Below are positions 9,108-18,150 of a stretch of 64,000 nt of DNA, piece after piece (the stretch's first letter is position 1; each line of letters starts with the position of its first letter). The notes under the pieces are model-generated. The model was not told the origin of the DNA. It worked only from the letters and a program-made list of their open reading frames with translations, and searched no databases. The stretch lies in assembly GCA_022827045.1 (NCBI GenBank), contig JAJDTQ010000143.1, positions 1 through 64,000 of the forward strand. Reading direction: 5' to 3'. This DNA is from Candidatus Binatia bacterium (GTDB taxonomy: Bacteria; Desulfobacterota_B; Binatia; UBA9968; JAJDTQ01). A program made the position numbers and the translations under genes.

Positions 9108-11408
9108 ATGCCGCAATCGAGTTTCCAGCACGTGGGCCGGGACGTTCCCCGGGTCGACGGCGTCGACAAGGTGACCGGGCGGGCCAAGTACACGGGCGAC
9201 ATCGTGCTGCCGGGAATGCTCGAAGGCCGGATCCTGCGGAGCCCGCTGCCGCACGCGCGCATCCGGGGCATCGACGCCACGAGGGCGGAGGCGCTTCGTG
9301 GCGTGCGCGCGGTGGTTACGGCGGGCGACTTGGAGGGCCTGGACCCTTACTACAACGGCCGTCCGGTGGTGGCCATGGAGAAGGTGCGCTACGTGGGTGA
9401 GCCGGTGGCGGCGGTGGCGGCGGTGGACGAGCACACCGCGGAGGCGGCGCTGGCACTGATCGAAGTGGACTACGAGGAGCTGCCGTCGGCGCTGGGCACG
9501 GATGCGGCCTTGGCGACGGGTGCGCCGCTGATCCACGACGATGCGCCCGGCAACGTGTGCGCCCATGAACGGGTGGAGCAGGGCAACGTCGAAGAGGGCT
9601 TCGCCGCTGCCGACCGCGTTTTCGAAGGCCGCTACACGTTCCCTTCCGTCTACCACTACAGCATGGAGCCCCACGGCGCCGTGGCCCGATGGGGCGCCGA
9701 CCGCATCGACATGTGGTCCTCGGCGCAGCACCCGTTCCTGGTGCAGGGGGATATCGCGCGCATCTTCGGCGTGACCCGCTCCCAGGTGCGCCTGCAGGTG
9801 TCGTTCCTGGGCGGCGGCTTCGGCGGGAAGTCCTACAGCAAGTTCGAGCCGCTGGTGGTGCTGCTCTCGCGAAAATCGGGCCGGCCGGTGCGTCTGTGCC
9901 TGTCGGTCCCCGAGGCCATGGTGACGGTGCGCCGGCACGGCGCCACGGTAAAGCTCAGGACCGGGGTGATGGACGACGGCACCCTGGTGGCGCGGCAGGC
10001 GGAGATCCATCTCGACACGGGCGCGTTCACCGAGAACACCCGGATGGTTGCCCAACTCGCCGCCACCCGGGTGCTGGGACCCTACCGGATCCCCCATATC
10101 CGGAGCGAGGTCTACTCCGTGCACACCAACGCCGGCTCCGCCGGCTCGTTCCGTTCCGTCGCCGCGCCCCAGACCATCTTCGCCTGCGAGTCGCAGATGG
10201 ACGAGATCGCGGCGGAGCTGGGCATGGACCCCGTGGAACTGCGTGACCGGAACCTGCTCATCAAGGGCGAGAGGCTCCAGCCGAGGCTGCGGCCGGTGGA
10301 CGTGAACCTTCATTCGAGTCTTCGGCGCTTGGTATCGGCGTCGCGCTGGCGTCGGCGCGCCAGCGGTCGAAAAGGCGTTGGGAAGGATGATGGAACGGGC
10401 GGCGGAACAGAGATTCGCGGACAGGAGCTCAGCGGCCCGCCCTTGGGCCTGGCCTGCGGCTCCACCAACGCCGGAGGCGTGTTGCCGGTGTCGGTGGCGC
10501 TGGTGCGCCTGGGGCCCGACGGCCACGTGTCAGTGATGGCCGGCAGCACCGAGATGGGCCAGGGCGTCAAGACGACCTTCACACAGATCGTCGCCGAGGA
10601 GCTGACGCTGCCGCTCGACCGGGTTCAGATCGTGTCCGTGGACACCACCGCCACGCCATACGACCACTCCACCGGAGCGAGCCGCTCCACCACGGTCATG
10701 GGCCGCGCGGTCCAGGCCGCGGCCCATGACCTCAAGCGGCAGTTGCGTGCCATCGCGGCCAGATCGTTCGGGGTGACGGCCGGGAAGGTGAAGCTGTCCG
10801 AGGGGCGGCTCGTGGCCGGCGAGCAGGCGATGTCCTTCACCGACGCCCTCGCCAGCCGTTTCGGCGCTGTCGCCGGCGAGATCGTCGGGCGCGGCACCAT
10901 GGGCCCCGAGATGGTCGGCTGGAAGACCCCCGTGCTCTGGGAAGTGGGCATGGGCGTCGCCGAGCTGGACATCGACCGCGACACCGGCGCGCTGAACCTG
11001 GCGAGCTACGTATCGGTGGCCGACGTCGGCAAGGCCATCCATCCGCAACACTGCATCGGACAGGAGGAAGGCGCCGCGATGATGGGCATCGGCCACACCT
11101 TCATGGAGCAGATGGTGCACGACGACCATCAGTTGCTGAACCCCAACCTCGTCGACTACCGGGTGCCGAAGTTCCAAGACCTTCCGGCGGAGTATCACAC
11201 CTATCTGGTGGAGAACCGCGACGGCATCGGTCCCTACGGCAGCCGCGGCATGGGCGAGGGCGGCATCTTCTCCGTCGCCCCCTCCGTGGTCAGCGCCCTG
11301 GCCCGCGCCACCGGCGTCCGCATCCGCGACCTGCCGCTGACCCCGGAACGGGTTTGGCGGGCGCTCAGGCAAGAGACTCCCTCTCCCTCTGGGAGAGGGT
11401 CGGGGTGA
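9108..11408 (+). CDS. xanthine dehydrogenase family molybdopterin-binding large subunit (orphan)
   Basis: A 766-residue molybdenum-hydroxylase large subunit (CoxL/XdhA family). The start ATG at 9108 follows AGGAGAAG; an upstream GTG is rejected because it lies in the palindrome. The N-terminal ald_Xan_dh_C domain is clear (VTGRAKYTGDIVLPGMLEGRI). Cofactor-binding glycines FLGGGFGGK, the segment GSAGSFRSVAAPQ and the probable active-site Glu in GMGEGGIFSVAP follow. A less conserved, arginine-rich linker lies in the middle (about 405-440). No 2Fe-2S or FAD subunit is beside it on this strand; partners may come from the facing operon. The last residues (PSPSGRGSG) are encoded by a dispersed repeat. 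Confidence 0.86.
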   Translation: MPQSSFQHVGRDVPRVDGVDKVTGRAKYTGDIVLPGMLEGRILRSPLPHARIRGIDATRAEALRGVRAVVTAGDLEGLDPYYNGRPVVAMEKVRYVGEPVAAVAAVDEHTAEAALALIEVDYEELPSALGTDAALATGAPLIHDDAPGNVCAHERVEQGNVEEGFAAADRVFEGRYTFPSVYHYSMEPHGAVARWGADRIDMWSSAQHPFLVQGDIARIFGVTRSQVRLQVSFLGGGFGGKSYSKFEPLVVLLSRKSGRPVRLCLSVPEAMVTVRRHGATVKLRTGVMDDGTLVARQAEIHLDTGAFTENTRMVAQLAATRVLGPYRIPHIRSEVYSVHTNAGSAGSFRSVAAPQTIFACESQMDEIAAELGMDPVELRDRNLLIKGERLQPRLRPVDVNLHSSLRRLVSASRWRRRASGRKGVGKDDGTGGGTEIRGQELSGPPLGLACGSTNAGGVLPVSVALVRLGPDGHVSVMAGSTEMGQGVKTTFTQIVAEELTLPLDRVQIVSVDTTATPYDHSTGASRSTTVMGRAVQAAAHDLKRQLRAIAARSFGVTAGKVKLSEGRLVAGEQAMSFTDALASRFGAVAGEIVGRGTMGPEMVGWKTPVLWEVGMGVAELDIDRDTGALNLASYVSVADVGKAIHPQHCIGQEEGAAMMGIGHTFMEQMVHDDHQLLNPNLVDYRVPKFQDLPAEYHTYLVENRDGIGPYGSRGMGEGGIFSVAPSVVSALARATGVRIRDLPLTPERVWRALRQETPSPSGRGSG

Positions 11409-11478
11409 GGGCGGGCGGGCACGCTGCTTGGGACCCCTCACCCGGCCTTCGGCCACCCTCTCCCGGAGGGAGAGGGTG
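11377..11478. repeat. CT-rich double-hairpin repeat between convergent genes
   Basis: Two short hairpins with the same 9-bp stem CCCTCTCCC/GGGAGAGGG occur at 11379-11399 and 11456-11476. The whole 100-base unit is itself roughly inverted (CGGGGTGAGGG on the left, CCCCTCACCCGG on the right). A related copy lies at 45311-45359. It separates the convergent stops at 11408 and 11490 and could stop transcription from both sides. It also codes the last residues of the left-hand gene. Confidence 0.75.
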
Positions 11479-11489
11479 TGGCTTGGGCG

Positions 11490-13802
11490 CTAGCCGTCTT
11501 CACGCGCCCGGATCCAGGCGCGGATGCGGTCGGGGCTCAGGGGGAGGTCCTTGACCTCGATGCCGAGGGCGTTGCTGACGGCGTTGCCCAGGGCGCCGGC
11601 GGTGCCGACGATGCCGCCTTCCCCGGCGCCCTTGACGCCCAACGGGTTGTAGGGCGAAGGGGCTTCCTCCAGCACGAGGTCGTCGATGGGGGGGACGTCG
11701 GTGCTGGTGGGCAACAGGTAGTCCAGGAACGTGGTGGTGAGGAGCTGGCCGCCCTCGCCGTACACGAGTTCTTCCAGCACCACGCCGCCGATGCCCTGCA
11801 CCGCGGCGCCCACGGTCTGGCCGTGCACCATGAGGGGGTTGACCATCCGGCCCACGTCCTCCACCACCAGGTACTTGAGCACTTCCAGCATGCCGGTCTC
11901 GGGGTCCACGGCCACCTGGGCCAGGTGCACGCCGTAGGTGTGGGTGATGTTGTCGGAGTTGTAGTAGGCGGTGGCCTCCAGTTCCGGCACTCCCTGCTCG
12001 GGGGTGATGGACTCGCGCATGTGCGCCACCAGGTCGCCCAGCGGCACCGCCGGCGCCTCGGTGCCCGACCGGACGATGTTGCCGTCCTCCAGTGACAGGC
12101 TCTCCGCGTCCGCGTCCAGGTGCCGGGCGGCCGCCGCCAGGATCTTGTCCTTGAGCTGCAGCGCGGTGATGTGCACGGCGTTGCCCGCCATGACCGTGCC
12201 GCGGCTGGCGAAGGTGCCCCAGCCGAAGGGCGAGAGGTCGGTGTTGCCGTGGAACACGGAGATGGCGTCCATGGGAACGCCCAGGGCATCGGCGCAGATC
12301 TGCGCCATGGCGGTCTCGTGCCCCTGGCCCAGTTGCGCGATGCTCAGGAACACGGTGACCCCGCCGCCTTCGCCCACCACCATGCGGGCGCCCTCGTAGG
12401 GCTCCAGGCCGCCGGTGTTCTTGACGAAGTAGGACAGGCCAACGCCGTGGTAGCGGCCGTCCTCCCGGAGTCCCTGGTGCTGTAGCAGGTCTTCGTACCG
12501 AAACCGTTCCAGGGCCTGTCTGAGGGCGCTCGGATAGTCGCCGCTGTCCAGGATGGTGGGGTGCTTGCTGGGGCGGGTGAAGCCGATCTCGTACGGGATC
12601 TCCTCGGGCTTGACCAGGTTCTTCCGCCGCAGCTCCACCGGGTCCAGGTCCAGATCCCGGGCCATCATGTCGAGCATGCGTTCGCGGTAGAAGCACGACT
12701 CCACCCGGCCTGGCGCTCGCAACGTGCCCATGCCGGTCTTGTTGGTCATGATGCAGTGGATGTTGGCCTCGTAGTTGGGGATCCGGTAGGGCCCGGTCAG
12801 CAGCGCGGCCGTGGAGCAGGGCACCAGTCCGCCGTGGGTGCGCACGTAGGCGCCCATGTCACCGTAGATCTGCGCCCGCACCGCCAGCAGCGTGCCGTCC
12901 TTGCGCGCCGCGATCTCCAGCTCGCAGGTGACCTGCCGCGAGTGGTTGGCCGCCAGCAGGTGCTCGCGCCGGTCCTCGATCCACTTGACCGGGACCCCGA
13001 GACGCACGGAGGCGAACGGGATCAGGAAGTCCTCGGGATAGAGCTCGCCGCGGATGCCGAAGCCGCCGCCCACGTCGTTCTCCTCGAAGTGGCACTTGTG
13101 CTCCGGCAGTTGCAGGAACGCGGCGATGGTCTGGCGGTTCAGGTGCGGCAGCTTGGTGGCCCCGTAGACCCTGAGCTCGCCCTTGCCGCGGTCGAAGTGG
13201 GCCAGGATGCCGCGAGTCTCCATGGGGTTGCCGGTGAAGCGATGGACCCGGAACTCCTCCCGCCGGGTGTAGTCGGCCTCCTCGAAGGCCTTGTCGACGT
13301 CGCCGATGTTGACGTGGTGGACGCCTGCCAGGTTGGTGCCGTTGTCTTCGTGCACCAGCACCTTGTCCTCCAGCGCCTCGCGTACGTCCATCACTTCCTG
13401 GAGCACTTCGTACTCCACGTCGATGGAGTCCAGGGCGTCCTCGGCCAGATAGCGGCTCTCCGCCACCGCCACCGCCACGGGCTCGCCCACGTAACGCACC
13501 ACGTCCCGCGCCAGCGACGGCTGGAGGTACTTGTCGAGGCCCGGGATCTTGTACATTCGGATGGGGACGGTGGCGTCCAGCTCGCCGATGTCCTTGAGGG
13601 TGAACACCGACACCACGCCGGGCAGGGACTCGGCACTACTGGTGTCGATGTTACGGATGCGGGCGTGGGCGTGGGGGCTGCGCAGGATCGCGGCATGCAC
13701 CATGTGGGGCAGCTTGATGTCGTCGACGTAGGTGCCGGCGCCGGTGATAAACCGGACGTCCTCGCGCCGCTTGATGGGAGCGCCGATGTAAGTTTCCGCC
13801 AT
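11490..13802 (-). CDS. aerobic CO dehydrogenase / xanthine dehydrogenase family large subunit
   Basis: A 770-residue molybdopterin-cytosine-dinucleotide-type large subunit. Visible hallmarks are IGAPIKRREDVRFITGAGTY at the start, NDVGGGFGIRGELYPED (cofactor binding), TLRAPGRVES in the active-site loop, TVFLSIAQLGQGHETAMAQI, and the catalytic-Glu motif KGAGEGGIVGTAG near the end. The loop lacks the AYxCSFR signature of form I CO dehydrogenase, so another substrate is more likely. It is the last gene of a three-gene operon read leftward (FAD, 2Fe-2S, large subunit), although the 101-base gap to the 2Fe-2S gene is loose. Confidence 0.88.
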   Translation of the reverse strand: MAETYIGAPIKRREDVRFITGAGTYVDDIKLPHMVHAAILRSPHAHARIRNIDTSSAESLPGVVSVFTLKDIGELDATVPIRMYKIPGLDKYLQPSLARDVVRYVGEPVAVAVAESRYLAEDALDSIDVEYEVLQEVMDVREALEDKVLVHEDNGTNLAGVHHVNIGDVDKAFEEADYTRREEFRVHRFTGNPMETRGILAHFDRGKGELRVYGATKLPHLNRQTIAAFLQLPEHKCHFEENDVGGGFGIRGELYPEDFLIPFASVRLGVPVKWIEDRREHLLAANHSRQVTCELEIAARKDGTLLAVRAQIYGDMGAYVRTHGGLVPCSTAALLTGPYRIPNYEANIHCIMTNKTGMGTLRAPGRVESCFYRERMLDMMARDLDLDPVELRRKNLVKPEEIPYEIGFTRPSKHPTILDSGDYPSALRQALERFRYEDLLQHQGLREDGRYHGVGLSYFVKNTGGLEPYEGARMVVGEGGGVTVFLSIAQLGQGHETAMAQICADALGVPMDAISVFHGNTDLSPFGWGTFASRGTVMAGNAVHITALQLKDKILAAAARHLDADAESLSLEDGNIVRSGTEAPAVPLGDLVAHMRESITPEQGVPELEATAYYNSDNITHTYGVHLAQVAVDPETGMLEVLKYLVVEDVGRMVNPLMVHGQTVGAAVQGIGGVVLEELVYGEGGQLLTTTFLDYLLPTSTDVPPIDDLVLEEAPSPYNPLGVKGAGEGGIVGTAGALGNAVSNALGIEVKDLPLSPDRIRAWIRAREDG

Positions 13803-13903
13803 CTCAGTGAGCCTCTTGTTCAGGGGAATGCGTCATGGCTGATTCCAGGCCAGGACCATGTCCGGAGCGAGAGCACACGGGCTTCCGGTTCCAGCGCGTG
13901 CCG

Positions 13904-14392
13904 TCAGTCCGTGTCGGACCCGCTCACTTCCGGCGCCGCCTGGGCGATGGCCTCGATGATGGGCTGGTAGCCGGTGCAGCGGCAGATGTTTCCCGAGATG
14001 GCCTCGCGGATCTCGGCTTCGTTGGGGCTGGGGTTTTCCTTCAGGAAGGCGGTCGCGGTCATGAGGAAGCCGGGGGTGCAGAAGCCGCACTGGAGCGCGT
14101 GCCGGTCCTGGAAGGCCGTCTGCAGGGGATGCAATCGGTCGCCGTCCGCCAGCCCCTCGACCGTCTCCAGGGCCGCTCCTTCCGCCTGCACCGCGAGCAG
14201 CAGGCACGAGCGCACCGCCTCGCCGTCCATGATCACCGTGCAGGCGCCGCACACGCCGTGCTCGCAGCCCAGGTGGGTGCCGGTGAGGTCCAGCTCGTTC
14301 CGGAGGAAGTCCGCCAGCGTCATGCGGACTTCCACGAGCTTCTCGTAGGCCTTGCCGTTGACCGTCAGGTTGAGGATGCTCTTGGTGCTCAT
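13904..14392 (-). CDS. 2Fe-2S subunit of molybdenum hydroxylase (CoxS-like)
   Basis: A 162-residue iron-sulfur subunit carrying two 2Fe-2S clusters that pass electrons from the molybdenum site to FAD. The plant-ferredoxin-type cluster ligands are Cys43, Cys48, Cys51 and Cys63 (CEHGVCGACTVIMDG). The second cluster uses Cys102, Cys105, Cys137 and Cys139 (QCGFCTPG, then ICRCTGY). The start ATG at 14392 overlaps the stop of the FAD-subunit gene in an ATGA, so the two are translationally coupled. The frame extends upstream through the FAD gene, but only this part resembles the family. Confidence 0.93.
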   Translation of the reverse strand: MSTKSILNLTVNGKAYEKLVEVRMTLADFLRNELDLTGTHLGCEHGVCGACTVIMDGEAVRSCLLLAVQAEGAALETVEGLADGDRLHPLQTAFQDRHALQCGFCTPGFLMTATAFLKENPSPNEAEIREAISGNICRCTGYQPIIEAIAQAAPEVSGSDTD

Positions 14393-15270
14393 GCGCCGTT
14401 GCCCTCCGTGCCTCTCGCCGCGGCCGCGACGAGAGCGCGCCGGGTGAGGACGCCGCCCACCTCCTTGCGGTAGAGCGCCGACGCGTGGATGTCGGAGTCC
14501 GGGTCCAGCTCTTCGAAGACGATGCGCTCCACGTCCTTGAGGGTGGCGTCGTCCAGGGCGGCGCCCTTGAGGCGCTGCTCCGCCTTCTCCACCCGGACGG
14601 GCCGGCCGCCCACTCCGAACAGCGTGATCCGGGCGTCCGCGCACGCCGTCCCGTCCATGTCCGCCCACAGCGCCACGCCTACCATGGCGAAGTCGCCCTT
14701 GCGCCGGGCCACCTCGTCGATGGCCCAGAGACGGCCCGGTTTCCAGGCCGGGACGCGGATCTCGGTCAGCACTTCGTTGGCCTCGCAGGCCGTGGCCATG
14801 TAGCCCAGGTAGAAGTCGTCGGCGCTCACCACCCGTTCGCCGCCGGCACTGGCGAGCACGAAGTCGGCTCCCAGGGCCACACTCACCGCCGGCAGTTCGG
14901 ATGCCGGATCGGCATGGACCAGGCTGCCGCCCACCGTGCCGCGGTTGCGGATCTGGAAGTGGCCGATGAGGGGAACGGCCGCTGCCAGCAGCGGATTCCG
15001 TTCGGCGAAAACGGCGTCGCGCTCAAGTGCCCGCTGGCGCGTCATCGCGCCGATGCCGATGCCGCCATCGCCATTGGCGTCAATGCGGTCGAGACCAGGA
15101 ACGCGGTTCATGTCCACGATCACCGCCGGACGCGCCAGTCGCAGGCTCATGAGCGGCATCAGGCTCTGTCCGCCGGCGAGGATCTTGCCGTCGTCGCCGT
15201 GCTCGTCGAGCAGATGGACCGCTTCGTCCAGCGTTTCTGGACAGTAGTAGCTGAAGGGTGCGGGTTTCAT
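14389..15270 (-). CDS. FAD-binding subunit of molybdenum hydroxylase (CoxM-like)
   Basis: A 293-residue flavoprotein subunit, first gene of the operon. FAD-binding signatures are AGGQSLMPLMSLRLARP (about 32-48) and the loop IRNRGTVGGSLVHADPASEL (about 108-127). The C-terminal CO_deh_flav_C-like domain follows (RITLFGVGGRPVRVEKAE). Electrons from the 2Fe-2S subunit would be delivered here and passed to an external acceptor. Upstream, at 15344-15452, lies a large inverted repeat that separates it from the amine oxidase gene. Confidence 0.92.
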   Translation of the reverse strand: MKPAPFSYYCPETLDEAVHLLDEHGDDGKILAGGQSLMPLMSLRLARPAVIVDMNRVPGLDRIDANGDGGIGIGAMTRQRALERDAVFAERNPLLAAAVPLIGHFQIRNRGTVGGSLVHADPASELPAVSVALGADFVLASAGGERVVSADDFYLGYMATACEANEVLTEIRVPAWKPGRLWAIDEVARRKGDFAMVGVALWADMDGTACADARITLFGVGGRPVRVEKAEQRLKGAALDDATLKDVERIVFEELDPDSDIHASALYRKEVGGVLTRRALVAAAARGTEGNGA

Positions 15271-15343
15271 GGGGATGGACGTGCTTTGGGGGGTGCGTAG
15301 CCAATTCCCCCAGGGTTGTCAAGAAGACCCTGTGCAAGGATGG

Positions 15344-15452
15344 TGTCCTTCGACTTCGCGCCGCTCGCGCGGCGCTACGCTCACGACGAACGGATTAATG
15401 ATTGGGTTCCCCCAACCGTTCGTCCTGAGCGTAGCGAAGCGAAGTCGAAGGC
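15344..15452. repeat. dispersed inverted repeat (GAAGTCGAAGG family), copy 1
   Basis: The left arm begins GTCCTTCGACTTCGCG and the right arm ends GCGAAGCGAAGTCGAAGG; the inner arms are CGACGAACGG and CCGTTCGTCCTGAGCG, with an AT-richer loop between. The same element in near-identical form lies at 48608-48732. Here it abuts the stop of the amine oxidase gene (15458), where it could act as a transcription terminator or simply as a mobile palindrome. Confidence 0.78.
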
Positions 15453-15457
15453 CGCCA

Positions 15458-17020
15458 TTACTTCCCCAGGACCCGCCGGTTGATGGCGCCGACCGCCAGG
15501 TGCGCCCCAAGCACGGCGCCCTCCTGCCATCCGGGCAGGCCGGTGACCTGGTCGCCGGCGAAGTGGATGGCTCCGTCAGCCCTTTGCAGCGCCTCGGGCG
15601 ACTTGTCGCGGCTGCGCGGCCAGCCGCCCTTCTGGAAGGGCGTCCTGGCCCAGGCTCGGCTCACGCCGGATTCCATCTCCGCGGCGTATCCGGGGTGGAT
15701 GCGCTCGCCCTCCGTGATGGCGGCCCGGAGCCGCTCGGCCGGGTTCATGTCGCCGAAGCGTGTTCCGGGCTTCTGGTCCCAGGTGTAGGCGCCCATGAGG
15801 ATGCCCTTGTCGCGGTGATAGCCGTACGGCGGGTACCAGATCTGCGTGATGTCCTGGTCGGTCCAGGAGATTCCGCCGTAGATGGCGTGGTCTTCCTCCC
15901 AGAAGCGACGGCGCGTCTGGAAGGCGATCTTGACGGCGTTCACGAACTCGATCGATTCGATGGTCGCCCGCGTCTCCGGGGAGAAGTCGTTGGGAATATC
16001 CTTCAGAACGGGAGCGGGTATGGTGCAGACGGCAAAGTCGGCGTCGATGGCGTCGTCGGAATCCCGTCCCGCCTGCCGGTAAACGATGCGAACGCCTGCG
16101 GGCGTCTTGCGGATTTCCTTCGTGACGCTGCGGTATCGGATGAGCGGCCGGACGCGTTCTTCGAAAGCCTTGACGATGGCGTCCATGCCGCCGACGGGTT
16201 GAAACAGTGTGGGGTTCGCGTTGAGAAAGTGGCTGTAGTGGAGCTTGTAGTGCCAGAAGTCCGCCTGGAGCAGTTCGCTCAGGTCCAGAGGGGGGTTCAC
16301 GTCCCCGGCCTTGAGGCCTTCATGGATCTTCTCGCCCTGGTAGCCGCTCCGGTTGGAGCCCTTGTAGACGTGGTCCGGGTTCAAGCCGCCGAACCGGACG
16401 AGCATGTCGAGGATGCGCTCTCTGTCCTCGCCCGTCAGTTCGCCGTCCAACGCGCCCTGGTTGACCGCCTTGGCGAGCAGCTCGGCGATGTAGCCGCGGG
16501 TGTCGGTGATGACCTGACGCGCCACCACGGGCTTGCCGCCGAAGTGCTCCCGATTGTGGAACAGCGCCGCGCGGTTGTCGTTGGTGAAGACCTCCAGCTC
16601 GACGCCGAACTCCTTGCAGTAGCCGAGGGTTGCCCGGTGATGGTAGGGAATGCGGGCCGGTCCGAGGTTGGCGTAGAGATGGTCCCGGCGGTCGAAGTCC
16701 ACCCGTTGCCGGCCGCCGAATTCCTCGATCACGTCGCGGCCGCGCACGGTCAGGTTTCGGCCGCCGGCGCGGCCGGTGGCCTCCAGGACCGTGCAGCGGT
16801 ATCCGGCTTTCGCCAGCTCGTAGGCGGCGGTCATGCCGGAGACGCCGGCTCCGAGAATGACGACGCTCTTTCCCTGCCCCGAGCCGCGGGGCAGATCGGG
16901 CGCCGCGGCGAGGGCATCGCCCATCCCCGACAGTCCCAAAGCCTGCATGGTCCGGTGAACGGCCTCCACTCCGGCGACCGCGCCGAGGGACTGGATGAAG
17001 TTTCGCCTGGTCATGCTCAT
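15458..17020 (-). CDS. flavin-containing amine oxidase with Tat signal
   Basis: A 520-residue FAD-dependent oxidoreductase of the monoamine-oxidase family. The N-terminus has a twin-arginine signal (TRRNFIQSLGAVAG, Arg5-Arg6), so it is probably exported folded with its flavin. The dinucleotide-binding motif VVILGAGVSGMTAAYELAKA and the following LEATGRAGGR are clear, and the C-terminal FAD motif HFAGDQVTGLPGWQEGAVLG is present. Length fits the family. It is transcribed away from the TAXI-TRAP genes. The substrate is unknown; amine oxidases of this type act on primary amines or amino acids. Confidence 0.87.
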   Translation of the reverse strand: MSMTRRNFIQSLGAVAGVEAVHRTMQALGLSGMGDALAAAPDLPRGSGQGKSVVILGAGVSGMTAAYELAKAGYRCTVLEATGRAGGRNLTVRGRDVIEEFGGRQRVDFDRRDHLYANLGPARIPYHHRATLGYCKEFGVELEVFTNDNRAALFHNREHFGGKPVVARQVITDTRGYIAELLAKAVNQGALDGELTGEDRERILDMLVRFGGLNPDHVYKGSNRSGYQGEKIHEGLKAGDVNPPLDLSELLQADFWHYKLHYSHFLNANPTLFQPVGGMDAIVKAFEERVRPLIRYRSVTKEIRKTPAGVRIVYRQAGRDSDDAIDADFAVCTIPAPVLKDIPNDFSPETRATIESIEFVNAVKIAFQTRRRFWEEDHAIYGGISWTDQDITQIWYPPYGYHRDKGILMGAYTWDQKPGTRFGDMNPAERLRAAITEGERIHPGYAAEMESGVSRAWARTPFQKGGWPRSRDKSPEALQRADGAIHFAGDQVTGLPGWQEGAVLGAHLAVGAINRRVLGK

Positions 17021-17053
17021 CTTCGTTGCACTCCCTTTCCAGTCTTATCGTTC

Positions 17054-17091
17054 TTGACATTTAGGGAAAGCGCAAGTAGCTTCAGCTACTT
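17054..17091 (+). promoter_or_regulatory. candidate promoter with overlapping palindrome for the TAXI-TRAP genes
   Basis: TTGACA (17054-17059) is a perfect -35 box. At 17 bases downstream lies TAGCTT (17077-17082), a weak -10. The -10 sits inside a perfect palindrome AAGTAGC-TTCA-GCTACTT (17074-17091), the position expected for a repressor operator. The ribosome-binding site AAGGAGAT and the ATG at 17149 follow. Confidence 0.45.
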
Positions 17092-17148
17092 TGATTGTCC
17101 GGGCACCTGTACACGGGGTGCCGGAGGGAGCAGCGAAAGGAGATCACG

Positions 17149-18105
17149 ATGAGTCGATTTCAGAGGTTTCTAGTAGTTTCGTTGGTCGCGGTATTTGTCG
17201 CGGCGCTCGCGCCGGCGGCGCTGGCGGACAGCTACAAGTTCGGCGTCTCCAAGCCCGGCGGCTCCTGGTATCCCATCGGTGTCGTGACGCAGAAGCTGGC
17301 CGAGAAGCAGTACAAGGACAAGGTCACACTGGACATCGGCGGCGGTGTCTCCAACCTGATCAACGTCATGGCCGGCAAGCTCGACTTCGGGCTGACCGCC
17401 GCCACCTCGTTCGACCAGGCCCTCAAGGGCACGGGCAAGTTCAAGGGCAGGGCGGAGATGGCCAAGAACACCCGCTTGGCCGCGGTGCTTTACTCCAACT
17501 ACCTGTTCTGGGTCGTGTGGGCCGACTCCGACATCACCCATTACAGCCAGCTCAAGGGCAAGAGGGTGAACGTGCTGCCCCAGCGGTTCTCGTTCCAGGC
17601 GCTGAACAAGCAAATGCTGGGCGCCCTCGGCATCCAGTACAAGGATTTCGCCAAGGTCAACCACCTGAACTTCAACGACACCGTGGCGCAGATGAAGGAC
17701 AAGCACATCGACGCCTACCTCGGACCCGGCGAGGAGAACTACTCTCCGATCGTCCAGTTGCACGCGCACGCGCCGATCCGGATCCTGCCGTTCTCCGCGG
17801 AAGACCAGAAGAAGATGAACGCGGCCAACCCCGCGGCCGTGCCGTTCACTCTGGACAAGAAATACTACGACCAGAAGCAGGACGTGACCACCATCCAGAC
17901 GTTCACGACCATCGTTACCAACAAGAATGTTCCGAACGAGCGGGTTTATAAGTTCACCAAGCTCGTCTACGAGAACCTTCCGGAATACGCCGGCGCGGTG
18001 AAGGCGTTCGAGCGGGTCTCAGCCAAGAACGCCACCAACGACATGGGGGTCCCGCGGCATCCCGGGATGGACCAGTACCTGAAGGAAAAGGGAATCATCA
18101 AGTAA
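17149..18105 (+). CDS. TAXI-family TRAP transporter solute receptor
   Basis: A 318-residue periplasmic binding protein of a TAXI-TRAP transporter. The ATG at 17149 follows AAGGAGATCACG, and a clean Sec signal peptide follows it (MSRFQRFLVVSLVAVFVAAL, cleavage near ALA-DS). The TAXI signatures FGVSKPGGSWYPIGVVTQKL and GGGVSNLINVMAGKLDFGL are present. A ligand-loop segment WADSDITHYSQLKGKRVNV also fits. An upstream in-frame start is rejected because it lacks a signal sequence. The fused permease gene follows after a strong hairpin. The ligand is unknown; TAXI systems often carry dicarboxylates or glutamate. Confidence 0.9.
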   Translation: MSRFQRFLVVSLVAVFVAALAPAALADSYKFGVSKPGGSWYPIGVVTQKLAEKQYKDKVTLDIGGGVSNLINVMAGKLDFGLTAATSFDQALKGTGKFKGRAEMAKNTRLAAVLYSNYLFWVVWADSDITHYSQLKGKRVNVLPQRFSFQALNKQMLGALGIQYKDFAKVNHLNFNDTVAQMKDKHIDAYLGPGEENYSPIVQLHAHAPIRILPFSAEDQKKMNAANPAAVPFTLDKKYYDQKQDVTTIQTFTTIVTNKNVPNERVYKFTKLVYENLPEYAGAVKAFERVSAKNATNDMGVPRHPGMDQYLKEKGIIK

Positions 18106-18120
18106 CCGGAACCTCCGAAT

Positions 18121-18150
18121 CGAGGGGCGGCGCGCAAGCGCCGCCCCTCG
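18121..18150 (+). terminator. perfect 13-bp hairpin between receptor and permease genes
   Basis: CGAGGGGCGGCGC, loop GCAA, GCGCCGCCCCTCG. It is GC-rich with a tetraloop and is followed by CTCTTTC rather than a run of T. It lies 15 bases after the receptor stop. Because no real U-tract follows, it may protect the receptor mRNA or act as a partial terminator that keeps permease expression lower. Confidence 0.7.
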
